Program-made: the position numbers and the translations under genes | Part shown: one piece after another, positions 55,806 through 63,989 of the stretch | How the letters are laid out: every line of letters begins with the position of its first letter | Numbering within the stretch: the stretch's first letter is position 1 | Assembly: GCF_001565895.1 (NCBI RefSeq) | Contig: NZ_LSNE01000003.1 | Span: 367,438-431,437, forward strand | Direction: 5' to 3' | DNA length: 64,000 nt | From: Paraglaciecola hydrolytica | GTDB lineage: Bacteria; Pseudomonadota; Gammaproteobacteria; Enterobacterales; Alteromonadaceae | Notes under the pieces: generated by a model | The model's database searches: none | What the model saw: the letters and a program-made list of their open reading frames with translations, nothing else | What the model was told of the DNA's origin: nothing

Positions 55806-56138
55806 ATGACAAAAAAAATAAGCCGCATATGCCAAATGGATGATTGGATTTTCGAAGTTAAAATGGTTAGAGCGTTAAAAGTACGCAAGCATGGTGAGCC
55901 CTACTCTGCAGTAGCAAACCTCACAGCCAATGGCGAGCAGGTTTATATAGATTCGCACCTTTCGATAAGTAACGAAGAGCTTAGCAAAGAAGACTTTATG
56001 ACTATCTATCGATTTTGTGAGTCTATGGGCATGAAAAACATCAGTTACGACAGGATAAAAAATGGCGTTAAAAGCGCTAAGGTCGTGGATATTCTAGAAA
56101 ATCAACAACCCAAACCGAGTATTCGATTAGTCAAATAA
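55806..56138 (+). CDS. uncharacterised protein
   Basis: A 110-residue basic soluble protein with no recognised domain. It begins MTKKISRICQMDDWIFEVKM and has a mixed strand/helix pattern with a hydrophobic helix around SKEDFMTIYRFCESMGM. The upstream AAGTAAGG fits an RBS. It converges on the OmpA lipoprotein gene across a shared strong terminator. It may be a true lineage-specific gene. Confidence 0.6.
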   Translation: MTKKISRICQMDDWIFEVKMVRALKVRKHGEPYSAVANLTANGEQVYIDSHLSISNEELSKEDFMTIYRFCESMGMKNISYDRIKNGVKSAKVVDILENQQPKPSIRLVK

Positions 56139-56158
56139 ACGTTTAAAAAAAAGAAAAA

Positions 56159-56206
56159 GGCGCTGTGTTAACTGTTATAAAAAACAGCTAACTGCAACAC
56201 AGCGCC
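56159..56206. terminator. long bidirectional terminator hairpin
   Basis: Stem GGCGCTGTGTT/AACACAGCGCC (11 bp, perfect) with a nested CTGTT/AACAG pairing in the loop. On the minus strand it is followed by TTTTTC and eight T, ideal for the OmpA lipoprotein gene. On the plus strand it ends the unknown gene (stop at 56138). Confidence 0.92.
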
Positions 56207-56215
56207 AAACTGAAA

Positions 56216-56863
56216 TCAGCTAGTCAAAGGTACAATAGTCAGCTCAACACGGCGATTAAGTTGGCGTCCGCCAGCATTGTCATTAGTGGCAACAGGCTGT
56301 GACTCTCCCATACCCATAGTGGTAACCCTGCGGTTATCCACGCCATTTTGCGTTAAATAATTTTTAACTGCGCTCGCTCGCTGCTCAGATAACACTTGGT
56401 TTTGACTATCAGCCCCTACGTTGTCTGTATGTCCTACAACTTGTAATGTAGTTTTTTCATACTTGTTGATGACCAAGGCAACATCATTAAGCACTGAATA
56501 AAAGTTACCTGATATCGAGGCCTTGCCTGTGTCAAAGGTAATATTACCCGGCATGATTAAATTAATATTGTCACCATCACGTACCACTTCAATGCCCGAA
56601 TCAGCCAGCTCGTCACGAAACTCTTGTTCTTGGTTATCCATATATTTACCAATAGCGCCACCAGCAAGGGCACCAACCACCGCACCCCATGCATAACGGC
56701 TTTTAGCGTTGTCACCTGTACCTTTACCTATTAATGCGCCTACCACTGCACCTATTCCAGCGCCCTTTTGTGTGTTGGTTGCGCTGCTGTTAGCACAGCC
56801 AGTTAGTACAAAAGCACTTAAACCCAAGGCCATTGTTAGTTTTTTATAATTCATATTCGTCAT
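56216..56863 (-). CDS. OmpA-family outer-membrane lipoprotein
   Basis: A 215-residue lipoprotein: signal peptide with lipobox LTGC, a glycine-zipper segment (about 30-75: GAGIGAVVGALIGKGTGDN, AWGAVVGALAGGAIGKYMD) and a C-terminal OmpA domain with TLQVVGHTDNVGADSQNQ and NRRVEL that binds peptidoglycan. It resembles YiaD. The ATG at 56863 has an AGGA RBS 6 bases upstream; the earlier ATG at 56869 has none. Confidence 0.9.
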   Translation of the reverse strand: MTNMNYKKLTMALGLSAFVLTGCANSSATNTQKGAGIGAVVGALIGKGTGDNAKSRYAWGAVVGALAGGAIGKYMDNQEQEFRDELADSGIEVVRDGDNINLIMPGNITFDTGKASISGNFYSVLNDVALVINKYEKTTLQVVGHTDNVGADSQNQVLSEQRASAVKNYLTQNGVDNRRVTTMGMGESQPVATNDNAGGRQLNRRVELTIVPLTS

Positions 56864-57102
56864 ACACATTCCTGATAAAACCTCATTGTTTAAAACAATA
56901 TTTATGATTTAAGTATCTGGTTAGTTGCCTTAACCAGAGGTGAACATAATGTGAATTGCAGGAAGTGTTCCAGAAATTCCATACGAATTAGTATGACAAT
57001 ATGACAAATGTTAAAAATTATAATACCCTAGACAAATCCATGCATATTAGTAACAAATTTATAACGTTAAGCTAACCACCAAACTAATTTGGAAAACTTA
57101 CT

Positions 57103-58668
57103 ATGAAGATAAAATTGCAATCAAAGGCCTTATTATTGCTAGGTAGCGTATTGCTAAGCACAAGCTTGCTGGCAAAACCACCACAGGTCGACATCACCAT
57201 TAAAGCCAATGAACTAGGCAGCGTGCTAAATAAAGATATTTATGGCCAGTTTATGGAGCATCTGGGTCGTGGCATCTATGAAGGTATCTGGGTAGGCGAA
57301 GATTCATCTATTCCGAATAAAGATGGTTTCAGGTTAGATGTACTTACGGCCTTAAAAGAACTACAGGTGCCTTTACTACGTTGGCCTGGCGGTTGTTTTG
57401 CTGATGAGTACCATTGGCGTGATGGTATTGGTCCACGTGAATCGCGCCCCAAAACCGTTAACAGCAACTGGGGTGGCGTTATTGAAGACAATGCCTTTGG
57501 TACCCATGAATTTTTTGCCTTAGCCGAATTGCTGGGTGCTGACACTTATGTCAATGGCAATCTGGGTACAGGTACACCGCAGGAAATGGCTGACTGGTTG
57601 CAGTATATGACATCAGATGCTCCTACTACCTTGGTTGAGCAGCGCAAAGCTAATGGCCGTGATAAACCTTGGAAGTTGCATTATTTCGCTATTGGTAATG
57701 AGGCGTGGGGTTGTGGCGGTAATATGACCCCGGAGTTTTATACAAATTTGTATAACCAGTGGGCATCGTTTGCAAAAACGCCACAAGACAATCGTCCCAT
57801 CATGATCGCTAGTGGTGGTACAGATGACTCAACTATCTGGGCTGAGACTTTATTAAAAGGGGTTAAACCCTCTTGGAATCTCAGAATGGACGGCATTAGC
57901 CATCACTATTACACCTTACCTACAGGCAAATGGGATGTAAAAGGCAGCTCTACAGGTTTTAATGAAGAACTATGGTTTTCTACCCTTGAACAAACATTAA
58001 GAATTGAAGATTTTATCAAAGCTAATGTGGCGATAATGGATGAACTGGACCCTGAGAAAAAAGTGGGTTTTTATGTGGATGAATGGGGCACGTGGTATGA
58101 CGTAGACAAAGGCACCAATCCGGGCTTTTTATATCAACAAAACAGCCTTAGGGATGCCATTGTTGCGGGTTTGAACATTCATATCTTTAACCGTTATGCG
58201 GATCGCGTGACCATGACTAACATCGCGCAAATGATTAATGTATTACAAGCGATGATCTTAACAGACAAAGAAAAAATGGTGCTAACACCCACTTATCATG
58301 CCTTTAAAATGCATGTGCCGTTTCAGGATGCCAACTACCTGCCTATCAGTCTAAGTTCTCAACCAAGCTATCAATTAGATGGTAAAACTATCCCTGGCTT
58401 AAGTGCATCAGCAGCCAGAGCTAAGGACGGTAACGTCTATCTATCACTGGTTAATACCCAAACAAGCGAGTCCGTAGAGTTGAACTTAAGTGAAGTAAAA
58501 CAAGTCACTGGCTGGTTATTAAGTGATGAAAAAATGGATGCCCACAATACCTTTGATAAACCCAACAATATTGCACCTGTCGCCTTTAGCGCCAAAGTGA
58601 AAAAGGGTAAGTCAGTAATAACGGTTCCGGCTAAATCATTGCTGGTATTAAATCTAGGTAAACTGTAA
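57103..58668 (+). CDS. secreted alpha-L-arabinofuranosidase (GH51)
   Basis: A 521-residue exported glycosidase. Signal peptide ends near SLLAKPP; the (beta/alpha)8 domain has DIYGQFMEHLGRGIYEGIW and LLRWPGGCFADEYHWRDGIG. The acid/base glutamate is in AIGNEAWGCGG (near 200) and the nucleophile in FYVDEWGTWYDV (near 327); a C-terminal beta-sandwich follows. Many GH51 enzymes are cytoplasmic, so the signal peptide is notable. No other polysaccharide gene lies beside it. Confidence 0.92.
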   Translation: MKIKLQSKALLLLGSVLLSTSLLAKPPQVDITIKANELGSVLNKDIYGQFMEHLGRGIYEGIWVGEDSSIPNKDGFRLDVLTALKELQVPLLRWPGGCFADEYHWRDGIGPRESRPKTVNSNWGGVIEDNAFGTHEFFALAELLGADTYVNGNLGTGTPQEMADWLQYMTSDAPTTLVEQRKANGRDKPWKLHYFAIGNEAWGCGGNMTPEFYTNLYNQWASFAKTPQDNRPIMIASGGTDDSTIWAETLLKGVKPSWNLRMDGISHHYYTLPTGKWDVKGSSTGFNEELWFSTLEQTLRIEDFIKANVAIMDELDPEKKVGFYVDEWGTWYDVDKGTNPGFLYQQNSLRDAIVAGLNIHIFNRYADRVTMTNIAQMINVLQAMILTDKEKMVLTPTYHAFKMHVPFQDANYLPISLSSQPSYQLDGKTIPGLSASAARAKDGNVYLSLVNTQTSESVELNLSEVKQVTGWLLSDEKMDAHNTFDKPNNIAPVAFSAKVKKGKSVITVPAKSLLVLNLGKL

Positions 58669-58676
58669 TAGAAATG

Positions 58677-58700
58677 AGCCTGCGTAAGTTTACGCAGGCT
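58677..58700. terminator. hairpin between convergent GH51 and MFS genes
   Basis: Perfect 11-bp inverted repeat AGCCTGCGTAA/TTACGCAGGCT with a 2-base centre. It follows the GH51 stop by 8 bases and includes the last codons of the MFS gene. T-runs are short, so termination is likely but may be weak. Confidence 0.6.
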
Positions 58701-59931
58701 TAGATAACACCGAGTTATGCTCAGCAAACCAATAAAAGGTGAGAGACAAGGCTCCAAAAACCACAAAGCCAATAGCTACTGGGGTAATAGTATCTTCAAT
58801 AAAACTGCCAACTAATACGGCAGTGGGTACCGAAAACAAACTACTCATCGAACCAATAATCGCGGCACCTAAGCCCGCCATGTCACCTAAGGGTTGCATA
58901 GCCATTGAATTAACATTGCCAAAAACAATACCGATACAGAAAAACGCACAAAACAGCACAGTAACAAACTGCCACAAGGGCGGGATACCGTCATATATCA
59001 AGCACAATATAGTCAGTAAAATTGAAAAGATTAACCAACCAACCATGGCCCAGTTACACAGGGTACGCATGCCCAAACGCATGACCAAAGTACCGTTAAT
59101 AAACGAGGCCAAACCTATCGAAAAGGCTAAAAGTGCAAAATACAGCGGAAACATTTCACCTGTAGCATAAACGTGCTGAAACAACGTTTGTGAGGCGCTG
59201 ATATAAGCCAAAAATCCACCAAAGATCAAACCCATAGAAATGGTATAAAACATCACTAGTCTGTGAGTAAGAATAAACTTGCTCGAAATCCGCAGTTGTT
59301 GCCAGCTAAAAGGTTTACGTTTTTCTTTTGGTAAGGTTTCGGGTTGGCGCACAAAAAACCAAATGCCACTTAATAAACCTATGACTAAAAACGCCGAAAA
59401 AATATGATGCCAAGAAAACATAAACAAAATAGCTTGGCCAAAACTAGGCGCTAACATTGGCACCAAAATAAACACCATCATGATAAAAGACATGACTCGT
59501 GCCATGGCTTCGCCTTCGTATTGGTCACGAATAACTGCCAATGCTGCGATACGCGGTCCTGAAACGCCAAAAGCTTGAATGACTCGGCCAATCAGCATCA
59601 CTGTTAGGGTTTCAGCAAACATGCAAACAATGGTACCAATGGCAAAGAAAATGAGACCCGAAATGATCGCATAACGGCGACCTTTACTATCTGAAACAGG
59701 GCCATAATAAAGTTGGCCAAAACCCATACCGATAAAAAAAAGTGACACAATAAGGTGGGTTTGTTGTGGGTCGGTAATGGCTAGATCAGTCGCGATTTGA
59801 TCGAGTGCAGGCAGCATGGCGTCGATACTTAGGGCAACTAAGGAGGTCATCAATGCCATTAACGAGACAAACTCCACCAGACCTAAGGCAGGCTTGATTT
59901 TTCTTGTTTTTACCTTAATTGTTGATGACAT
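58690..59931 (-). CDS. Bcr/CflA family MFS drug efflux transporter
   Basis: A 413-residue 12-helix major-facilitator protein. The motif LSIDAMLPALDQIATDL in helix 1 and GMGFGQLYYGPVSDSKGRR between helices 2 and 3 are the Bcr/CflA (DHA1) signature. It would export a drug or metabolite by proton antiport; the substrate is unknown. It converges on the GH51 gene. Confidence 0.88.
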   Translation of the reverse strand: MSSTIKVKTRKIKPALGLVEFVSLMALMTSLVALSIDAMLPALDQIATDLAITDPQQTHLIVSLFFIGMGFGQLYYGPVSDSKGRRYAIISGLIFFAIGTIVCMFAETLTVMLIGRVIQAFGVSGPRIAALAVIRDQYEGEAMARVMSFIMMVFILVPMLAPSFGQAILFMFSWHHIFSAFLVIGLLSGIWFFVRQPETLPKEKRKPFSWQQLRISSKFILTHRLVMFYTISMGLIFGGFLAYISASQTLFQHVYATGEMFPLYFALLAFSIGLASFINGTLVMRLGMRTLCNWAMVGWLIFSILLTILCLIYDGIPPLWQFVTVLFCAFFCIGIVFGNVNSMAMQPLGDMAGLGAAIIGSMSSLFSVPTAVLVGSFIEDTITPVAIGFVVFGALSLTFYWFAEHNSVLSKPA

Positions 59932-60067
59932 TTGTTTGCACCCTATTTTTTGGACGCAAATTCTATCATCAAGATTTGCTGCTGCTTATAATTTTATTTG
60001 CTTTCATGCCAATGTTGTCTCTTTTACCTCTTAAAGCAACATGGCTTTTTGGCAACTAGGCTATTAA

Positions 60068-60544
60068 CTAATTTGCCCTAAGGTTTTGGATCAGCAAATT
60101 TAATTGTTTTTGCTCATTGGTCAGAGTGAATAATTGCCCGTAGTCTTCTTCGGTTAAATCTGCGGTTTCCATGCCCATCAATCTTATAAGTTGTGGTGTG
60201 GTATTGCTGTGGCCAACAATCAGGATATGGTTTTCAGCTTTGATTTGTTCAGCGAAAAACGCAAGTTTTGCGGGATCGTAAATAATGATTTCCAATCCTC
60301 TTTCAGTCGCAAGTGGTGTGGCTGACTCTAAGGTTCGGTTGTATTGGGTAGAATAAATCTTGTTAAGTTTTTTACCCTTCAAGGCAGTAACCAGTGACTG
60401 TGCATTTTGTTGACCAAGTTCATTAAGATGAGGGTCATCGCCCGTTTGTTTTTCAAAATGGCGCACAAAATACCAAGTACTGTCTTGTGCTTGGCAACTC
60501 AATGCCAAAAAAAACATAGTGCATAAGGTGATAAGTTTAGTCAT
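60068..60544 (-). CDS. exported histidine phosphatase family protein (SixA-like)
   Basis: A 158-residue protein with a signal peptide (to about 20) and a branch-1 histidine phosphatase fold: catalytic R28-H29 in YFVRHFEK, NRTLESATPLA, and the second histidine in ILIVGHSNT. It is exported, unlike E. coli SixA, so it probably acts on periplasmic phosphoesters. Its start overlaps the carbonic anhydrase gene by 8 bases, giving a two-gene operon. Confidence 0.85.
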   Translation of the reverse strand: MTKLITLCTMFFLALSCQAQDSTWYFVRHFEKQTGDDPHLNELGQQNAQSLVTALKGKKLNKIYSTQYNRTLESATPLATERGLEIIIYDPAKLAFFAEQIKAENHILIVGHSNTTPQLIRLMGMETADLTEEDYGQLFTLTNEQKQLNLLIQNLRAN

Positions 60545-61127
60545 TCGCTTTGGCCAAGTCTTTTAAGCGACCATTACGTAAGCTGTATATCCAGCTATGT
60601 ACCGTCAAATCTTGACCGCGTTTTATTGCATCTTTGATTATATTGTTGCGTCGCACATTGGCGGCTTGCTCAAGTACATTAAGCTCACATAAACGTGCAC
60701 TTTTATCATGGTCGTTGAGCTCAGCCAATTCAGCACGATGTTTGTAGGCGATATCTTTAATATGCCCGAGCCAGTTATCAATCAGGCCAAATTGCTGGTC
60801 TTGCAAAGCCGCATCAATACCCCCACAACCGTAGTGGCCACAGACTATGACGTGTTTTACCTTGAGTACATCGACCGCATACTGAATTACCGATAAGCAG
60901 TTGAAGTCGGTATGCACCACTAAATTGGCAACATTACGATGGACAAAGATATCACCAGGAATTAAACCAACAATTTGATTCGCTGGAACTCGACTATCTG
61001 AGCAGCCAATCCACAAATATTCAGGTTTTTGGCGTTTGGATAAACGGTCGAAAAAATCTGGATCGGCTTCTTTAGTCGATTCTGACCAATTTTTATTATT
61101 TTCAAGTAAATCGTTAATATCGTTCAT
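60537..61127 (-). CDS. can: beta-class carbonic anhydrase
   Basis: Interconverts CO2 and bicarbonate. The 196-residue protein has the zinc ligands C42 and D44 (GCSDSRVPAN) and the HxxC pair in VICGHYGCGG (98-101). VFVHRNVANLV and the C-terminal HSWIYSLRNG are conserved. Length fits E. coli Can (220) or CynT (219), slightly short at the C-terminus. It is the first gene before the SixA-like gene. Confidence 0.94.
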   Translation of the reverse strand: MNDINDLLENNKNWSESTKEADPDFFDRLSKRQKPEYLWIGCSDSRVPANQIVGLIPGDIFVHRNVANLVVHTDFNCLSVIQYAVDVLKVKHVIVCGHYGCGGIDAALQDQQFGLIDNWLGHIKDIAYKHRAELAELNDHDKSARLCELNVLEQAANVRRNNIIKDAIKRGQDLTVHSWIYSLRNGRLKDLAKAND

Positions 61128-61215
61128 ATACCCTCACTTTGTGCACGCAGTATAATCAATCAACTTGCTTGAACAAGTCCAACCATAGCGAATCAAACTG
61201 TGAGACTACTGTTAA

Positions 61216-61824
61216 TCAAATCTTATCTTGGTCTAATGCTTGTTCTAATAACATGAGCTCTCGAGTAAAACGTTTAGCTCTACGGTTAGCCCACAGCCAA
61301 AATGGTGGGGTAAAAACAGCCAGAATGGCGAGAGAAATCAAGCCTTTTCTGACCGCGGTTTCTAGCACTACCTCGTCAAAATAAAACATGCCCACATAAA
61401 AAATAGCTATGGCTAATATCATCCATAAAGACATGTCGCGGTTAAGCTTGGCGATGCGGATATTACTTTTAAGTTGTTTTTTAAGTTGCTCTATGTAGGA
61501 GCCGGTACCCTCATTTGACCAGTTCAAGGCAAAACGTCGCAAATAGCTAAAATAAACGGCAGTGGCGCCCGCAAAAAAAGTCAGAATGGCCATCCATGTT
61601 TTGGCAAACAGCCCCATTTTATCAAAGGCAAAATAACACACCGCTACCATAAAAAGTACACCGACAAAATCGACAACAAAATACACACGTTGTTTGAGTT
61701 TGATATTAAGCCATTTTCGTTTTATTGACTCTATTCCAACAGATTCGGTTTGCTGTTGCTGCCACAAAGAATTAAGAGAGTTTTCGGCCGCATCAACTTC
61801 ATGCTCTAAGGGTTTATCTGACAT
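61216..61824 (-). CDS. membrane protein partnered with the ECF sigma factor
   Basis: A 202-residue protein with about four hydrophobic helices (about 45-65, 72-92, 130-150, 158-178), a soluble N-terminus of about 45 residues and a basic C-terminus. No zinc-finger anti-sigma motif is visible. Its start overlaps the sigma gene by 11 bases, so they are made together. A membrane anti-sigma or sensor is the natural guess, not shown by sequence. Confidence 0.7.
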   Translation of the reverse strand: MSDKPLEHEVDAAENSLNSLWQQQQTESVGIESIKRKWLNIKLKQRVYFVVDFVGVLFMVAVCYFAFDKMGLFAKTWMAILTFFAGATAVYFSYLRRFALNWSNEGTGSYIEQLKKQLKSNIRIAKLNRDMSLWMILAIAIFYVGMFYFDEVVLETAVRKGLISLAILAVFTPPFWLWANRRAKRFTRELMLLEQALDQDKI

Positions 61825-62341
61825 GAGCCATGGCCTCCATAATCACTTTTTTACTGCGGTTTAAAATAACACCCACATTGCTGAGCTGAATACCACAGAC
61901 CTCGGCAATATCCTGATAACTCAGTCCTTCCATGGACAAGGTAACAATCTGTCTGGTTTGAATTGGTAATTTGCGTACTTCGTCGAGTAAGGTGTTGATC
62001 TGTTGCTGTTGTTGCATATGCGACTCTGAGTTTAGTGTCTGACTTTCACTAGCATGGGTTATTTCGCAATAGCTGTCATTACGTGGATATTTAGCGTGGT
62101 AAGCCACATGGCTGACGGCTTTATTGTGTGCCACGCGCAAAATATAAGTGAGTAAACTGCTGTCGCCTTTAAAGGTAGCCAGTGACTGCCATACGGCCAG
62201 TGAAATCTCCTGCAGTAATTCTTGGCGCAAATGATGATTAGCTTCATAGCTGGCCGCTACCCTGCCAAGCAAACCACTGTATTGCTGCAAAATCTGATTA
62301 AAATCCTGACTCAAAATACTTCCTGTCTCGCTCATTTTCAT
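61814..62341 (-). CDS. ECF-family RNA polymerase sigma factor
   Basis: A 175-residue sigma-70-related protein with region 2 (about 12-80: ELLQEISLAVWQSLATFKGD, ILRVAHNKAVSHV) and region 4 (about 120-170: QTRQIVTLSMEGLSYQDIAE and NVGVILNRSKKVIMEA). There is no region 3, so it is of ECF type. It is divergent from the small membrane protein gene at 62499. Confidence 0.9.
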   Translation of the reverse strand: MKMSETGSILSQDFNQILQQYSGLLGRVAASYEANHHLRQELLQEISLAVWQSLATFKGDSSLLTYILRVAHNKAVSHVAYHAKYPRNDSYCEITHASESQTLNSESHMQQQQQINTLLDEVRKLPIQTRQIVTLSMEGLSYQDIAEVCGIQLSNVGVILNRSKKVIMEAMAHVR

Positions 62342-62408
62342 AAGTTACAGCTGCATAGTCTGCATGCTGCTAAAAAAATTACAAAATAGTTGTAATAAGT
62401 TTTAAAAG

Positions 62409-62438
62409 TGACGGACTAGTTAAGTACCAGTCATCACA
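62409..62438. promoter_or_regulatory. possible dyad between sigma gene and small membrane protein
   Basis: An imperfect inverted repeat GTGACGGACT...AGTCATCAC in the 157-base divergent gap. It could be a regulatory site or chance. No ECF-type -35/-10 pair was assigned. Confidence 0.3.
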
Positions 62439-62498
62439 TTGTGGATGTTTTTGGCTTGATTAACTTCAGTTCTAACAACTTTTAAGAGGTATTTGATT

Positions 62499-62771
62499 AT
62501 GGATAAATTACAATTGTTCTTAATGTTCGGTTCAATATTAGCCGCTGGTATTTTGATATCTTGGCTTGATCATACTAAAGGTTGGCAGTTCGCTGCTTGG
62601 TTCAACGGTGAAGTGACAAACCCCTTTAATAATCTAGATAAACCAATGCAACAGACTAAAACAGCAGATAAAGACCAAATTATCGCTCAATTAACCGAGC
62701 GCATTCAGGTACTGGAAAAAATTGTCACTGAGCCTGCCTATGAGCTTAATCAAAAACTGAATCGTTTATAA
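62499..62771 (+). CDS. small single-pass membrane protein with coiled coil
   Basis: A 90-residue protein from the ATG at 62499, with RBS AGAGG 8 bases upstream. An N-terminal hydrophobic helix (about 5-25) is followed by a polar stretch and a C-terminal coiled coil (QIIAQLTERIQVLEKIV). The layout recalls PspB-like proteins; no match was proven. It is divergent from the ECF sigma operon, so it may be a target of that sigma. Its stop codon lies inside the start of repeat copy C. Confidence 0.7.
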   Translation: MDKLQLFLMFGSILAAGILISWLDHTKGWQFAAWFNGEVTNPFNNLDKPMQQTKTADKDQIIAQLTERIQVLEKIVTEPAYELNQKLNRL

Positions 62772-62908
62772 ACCCTTCACCCTTGAAACTGCAGTGTTGT
62801 TGGCTGCTATCACTCACCGTGATTTGTAGCCAACATGGCACTTAGTGCAGCTAAGCTCATGGGGCTGAGTTCCTTTGCCGCCTAACTGCAATTCCAATGA
62901 CTATGGGT
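62767..62908. repeat. interspersed intergenic repeat, long copy C
   Basis: About 140 bp starting CCCTTCACCCTTGAAACTGC and ending TGCAATTCCAATGACTATGG, with TATAAACCC/GGGT at the outer ends. It agrees with copy B in the same orientation and contains the central CTTAG...CTAAGCTCATGGG part. It overlaps the last codon of the small membrane protein and ends just before the EamA gene stop. Confidence 0.78.
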
Positions 62909-62913
62909 CTAGT

Positions 62914-63864
62914 TCAACCTTGATGATGTGTACTGGTGGTGAATGCTGGTAATGGTATTTTGCCCATAGCAATGCCATTACCCACTAGTACGACACATAC
63001 ACCGATAATGGCTTCAAGATGCCATTGATAGCCCTCAAATACCGTGGATAAAATCAAGGCAACTATGGGGTAAACCAATACCACATAAGCTGATTTATCT
63101 GAGCCCATTTGTTTTACCAGTTTCATATAGGCGCCAAAAGCGAGCACTGAGCCAAACACTGACAAATACAACATGGACAGGTAATAAGCGGGGCTAGTAG
63201 GAACTCGCCACTCCACACCTTGGATCAAGGCGCAAGCCAAGATAAAAACCACGCCATAACTCATGGCCCAAAAGTTCATCTGAATAACCGGTGTACCGTG
63301 ATCGAGAATGCGTTCAGAGACAACATTGCCTAAGGAGGCAAAGAAAAACGAGGTAAAGGCTAGCGCTATACCGATGAGTAACAAATGATCGGCTTTGATT
63401 TTGGCAAATTCAGGTAAAAAAATCAGCGTGATGCCTAACATGCCAAGACTAGCGCCAATAACCACCTCTCGACGCATGGGCTTTTTTAACAAAACTCGAC
63501 GTAATACTACGTTGATGTACACCATGCATGAACTCATTACAGCGACGATGGCGCTGAGAATATATTGCTGACTATGGTAGAGCAGAGTGTAATCCAAAGC
63601 GTATAAACACAAGCCTGCCCCGGCCATTTTAAAATGGATATGACTAGGCAGGCCTAAGGATAATTTTCTAAAAAAACAAAATAAACCCAGAATAATGGCG
63701 GCCAGAGTAAAGCGCAGACCTACCGATATAATCGGGTCTACTTCACCAAATTGAAAGGTAATAGCTAGCCAGGTAGAGCCCCAAATTAACACTACGACTG
63801 CGAATAAACTGGAATTAGACAAGGAAATGTTTCTCAGGAAAATATAAGTATTTGAGTTTAGCAA
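62914..63864 (-). CDS. EamA-family (DMT) transporter
   Basis: A 316-residue inner-membrane protein with about ten hydrophobic helices in two EamA repeats. VVLIWGSTWLAITFQFGEVDP opens the first; the GLRFTLAAIILG and VLVYPIVALILSTVFEGYQW segments are typical. Such carriers export amino acids or related metabolites. The substrate is unknown. The frame start at 63864 is the first ATG; a later start is possible. Confidence 0.88.
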   Translation of the reverse strand: MLNSNTYIFLRNISLSNSSLFAVVVLIWGSTWLAITFQFGEVDPIISVGLRFTLAAIILGLFCFFRKLSLGLPSHIHFKMAGAGLCLYALDYTLLYHSQQYILSAIVAVMSSCMVYINVVLRRVLLKKPMRREVVIGASLGMLGITLIFLPEFAKIKADHLLLIGIALAFTSFFFASLGNVVSERILDHGTPVIQMNFWAMSYGVVFILACALIQGVEWRVPTSPAYYLSMLYLSVFGSVLAFGAYMKLVKQMGSDKSAYVVLVYPIVALILSTVFEGYQWHLEAIIGVCVVLVGNGIAMGKIPLPAFTTSTHHQG

Positions 63865-63989
63865 ACGCGGCTTTATCTGCCTATGGAATGCTAAACCCGT
63901 TATTTGTTGTGCCTTGTAGGGTACTGGTAATTAAGTTAGATGGGGGGCTATACTGGCACTCTATTTTACTTATTAAAATCTGCTTAATT

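Noticed and set aside
60008-60052. Inverted repeat GCCAATGTTG/CAACATGGC as terminator of can-sixA
   Set aside because: The loop is long and no T-run follows; it may be chance.
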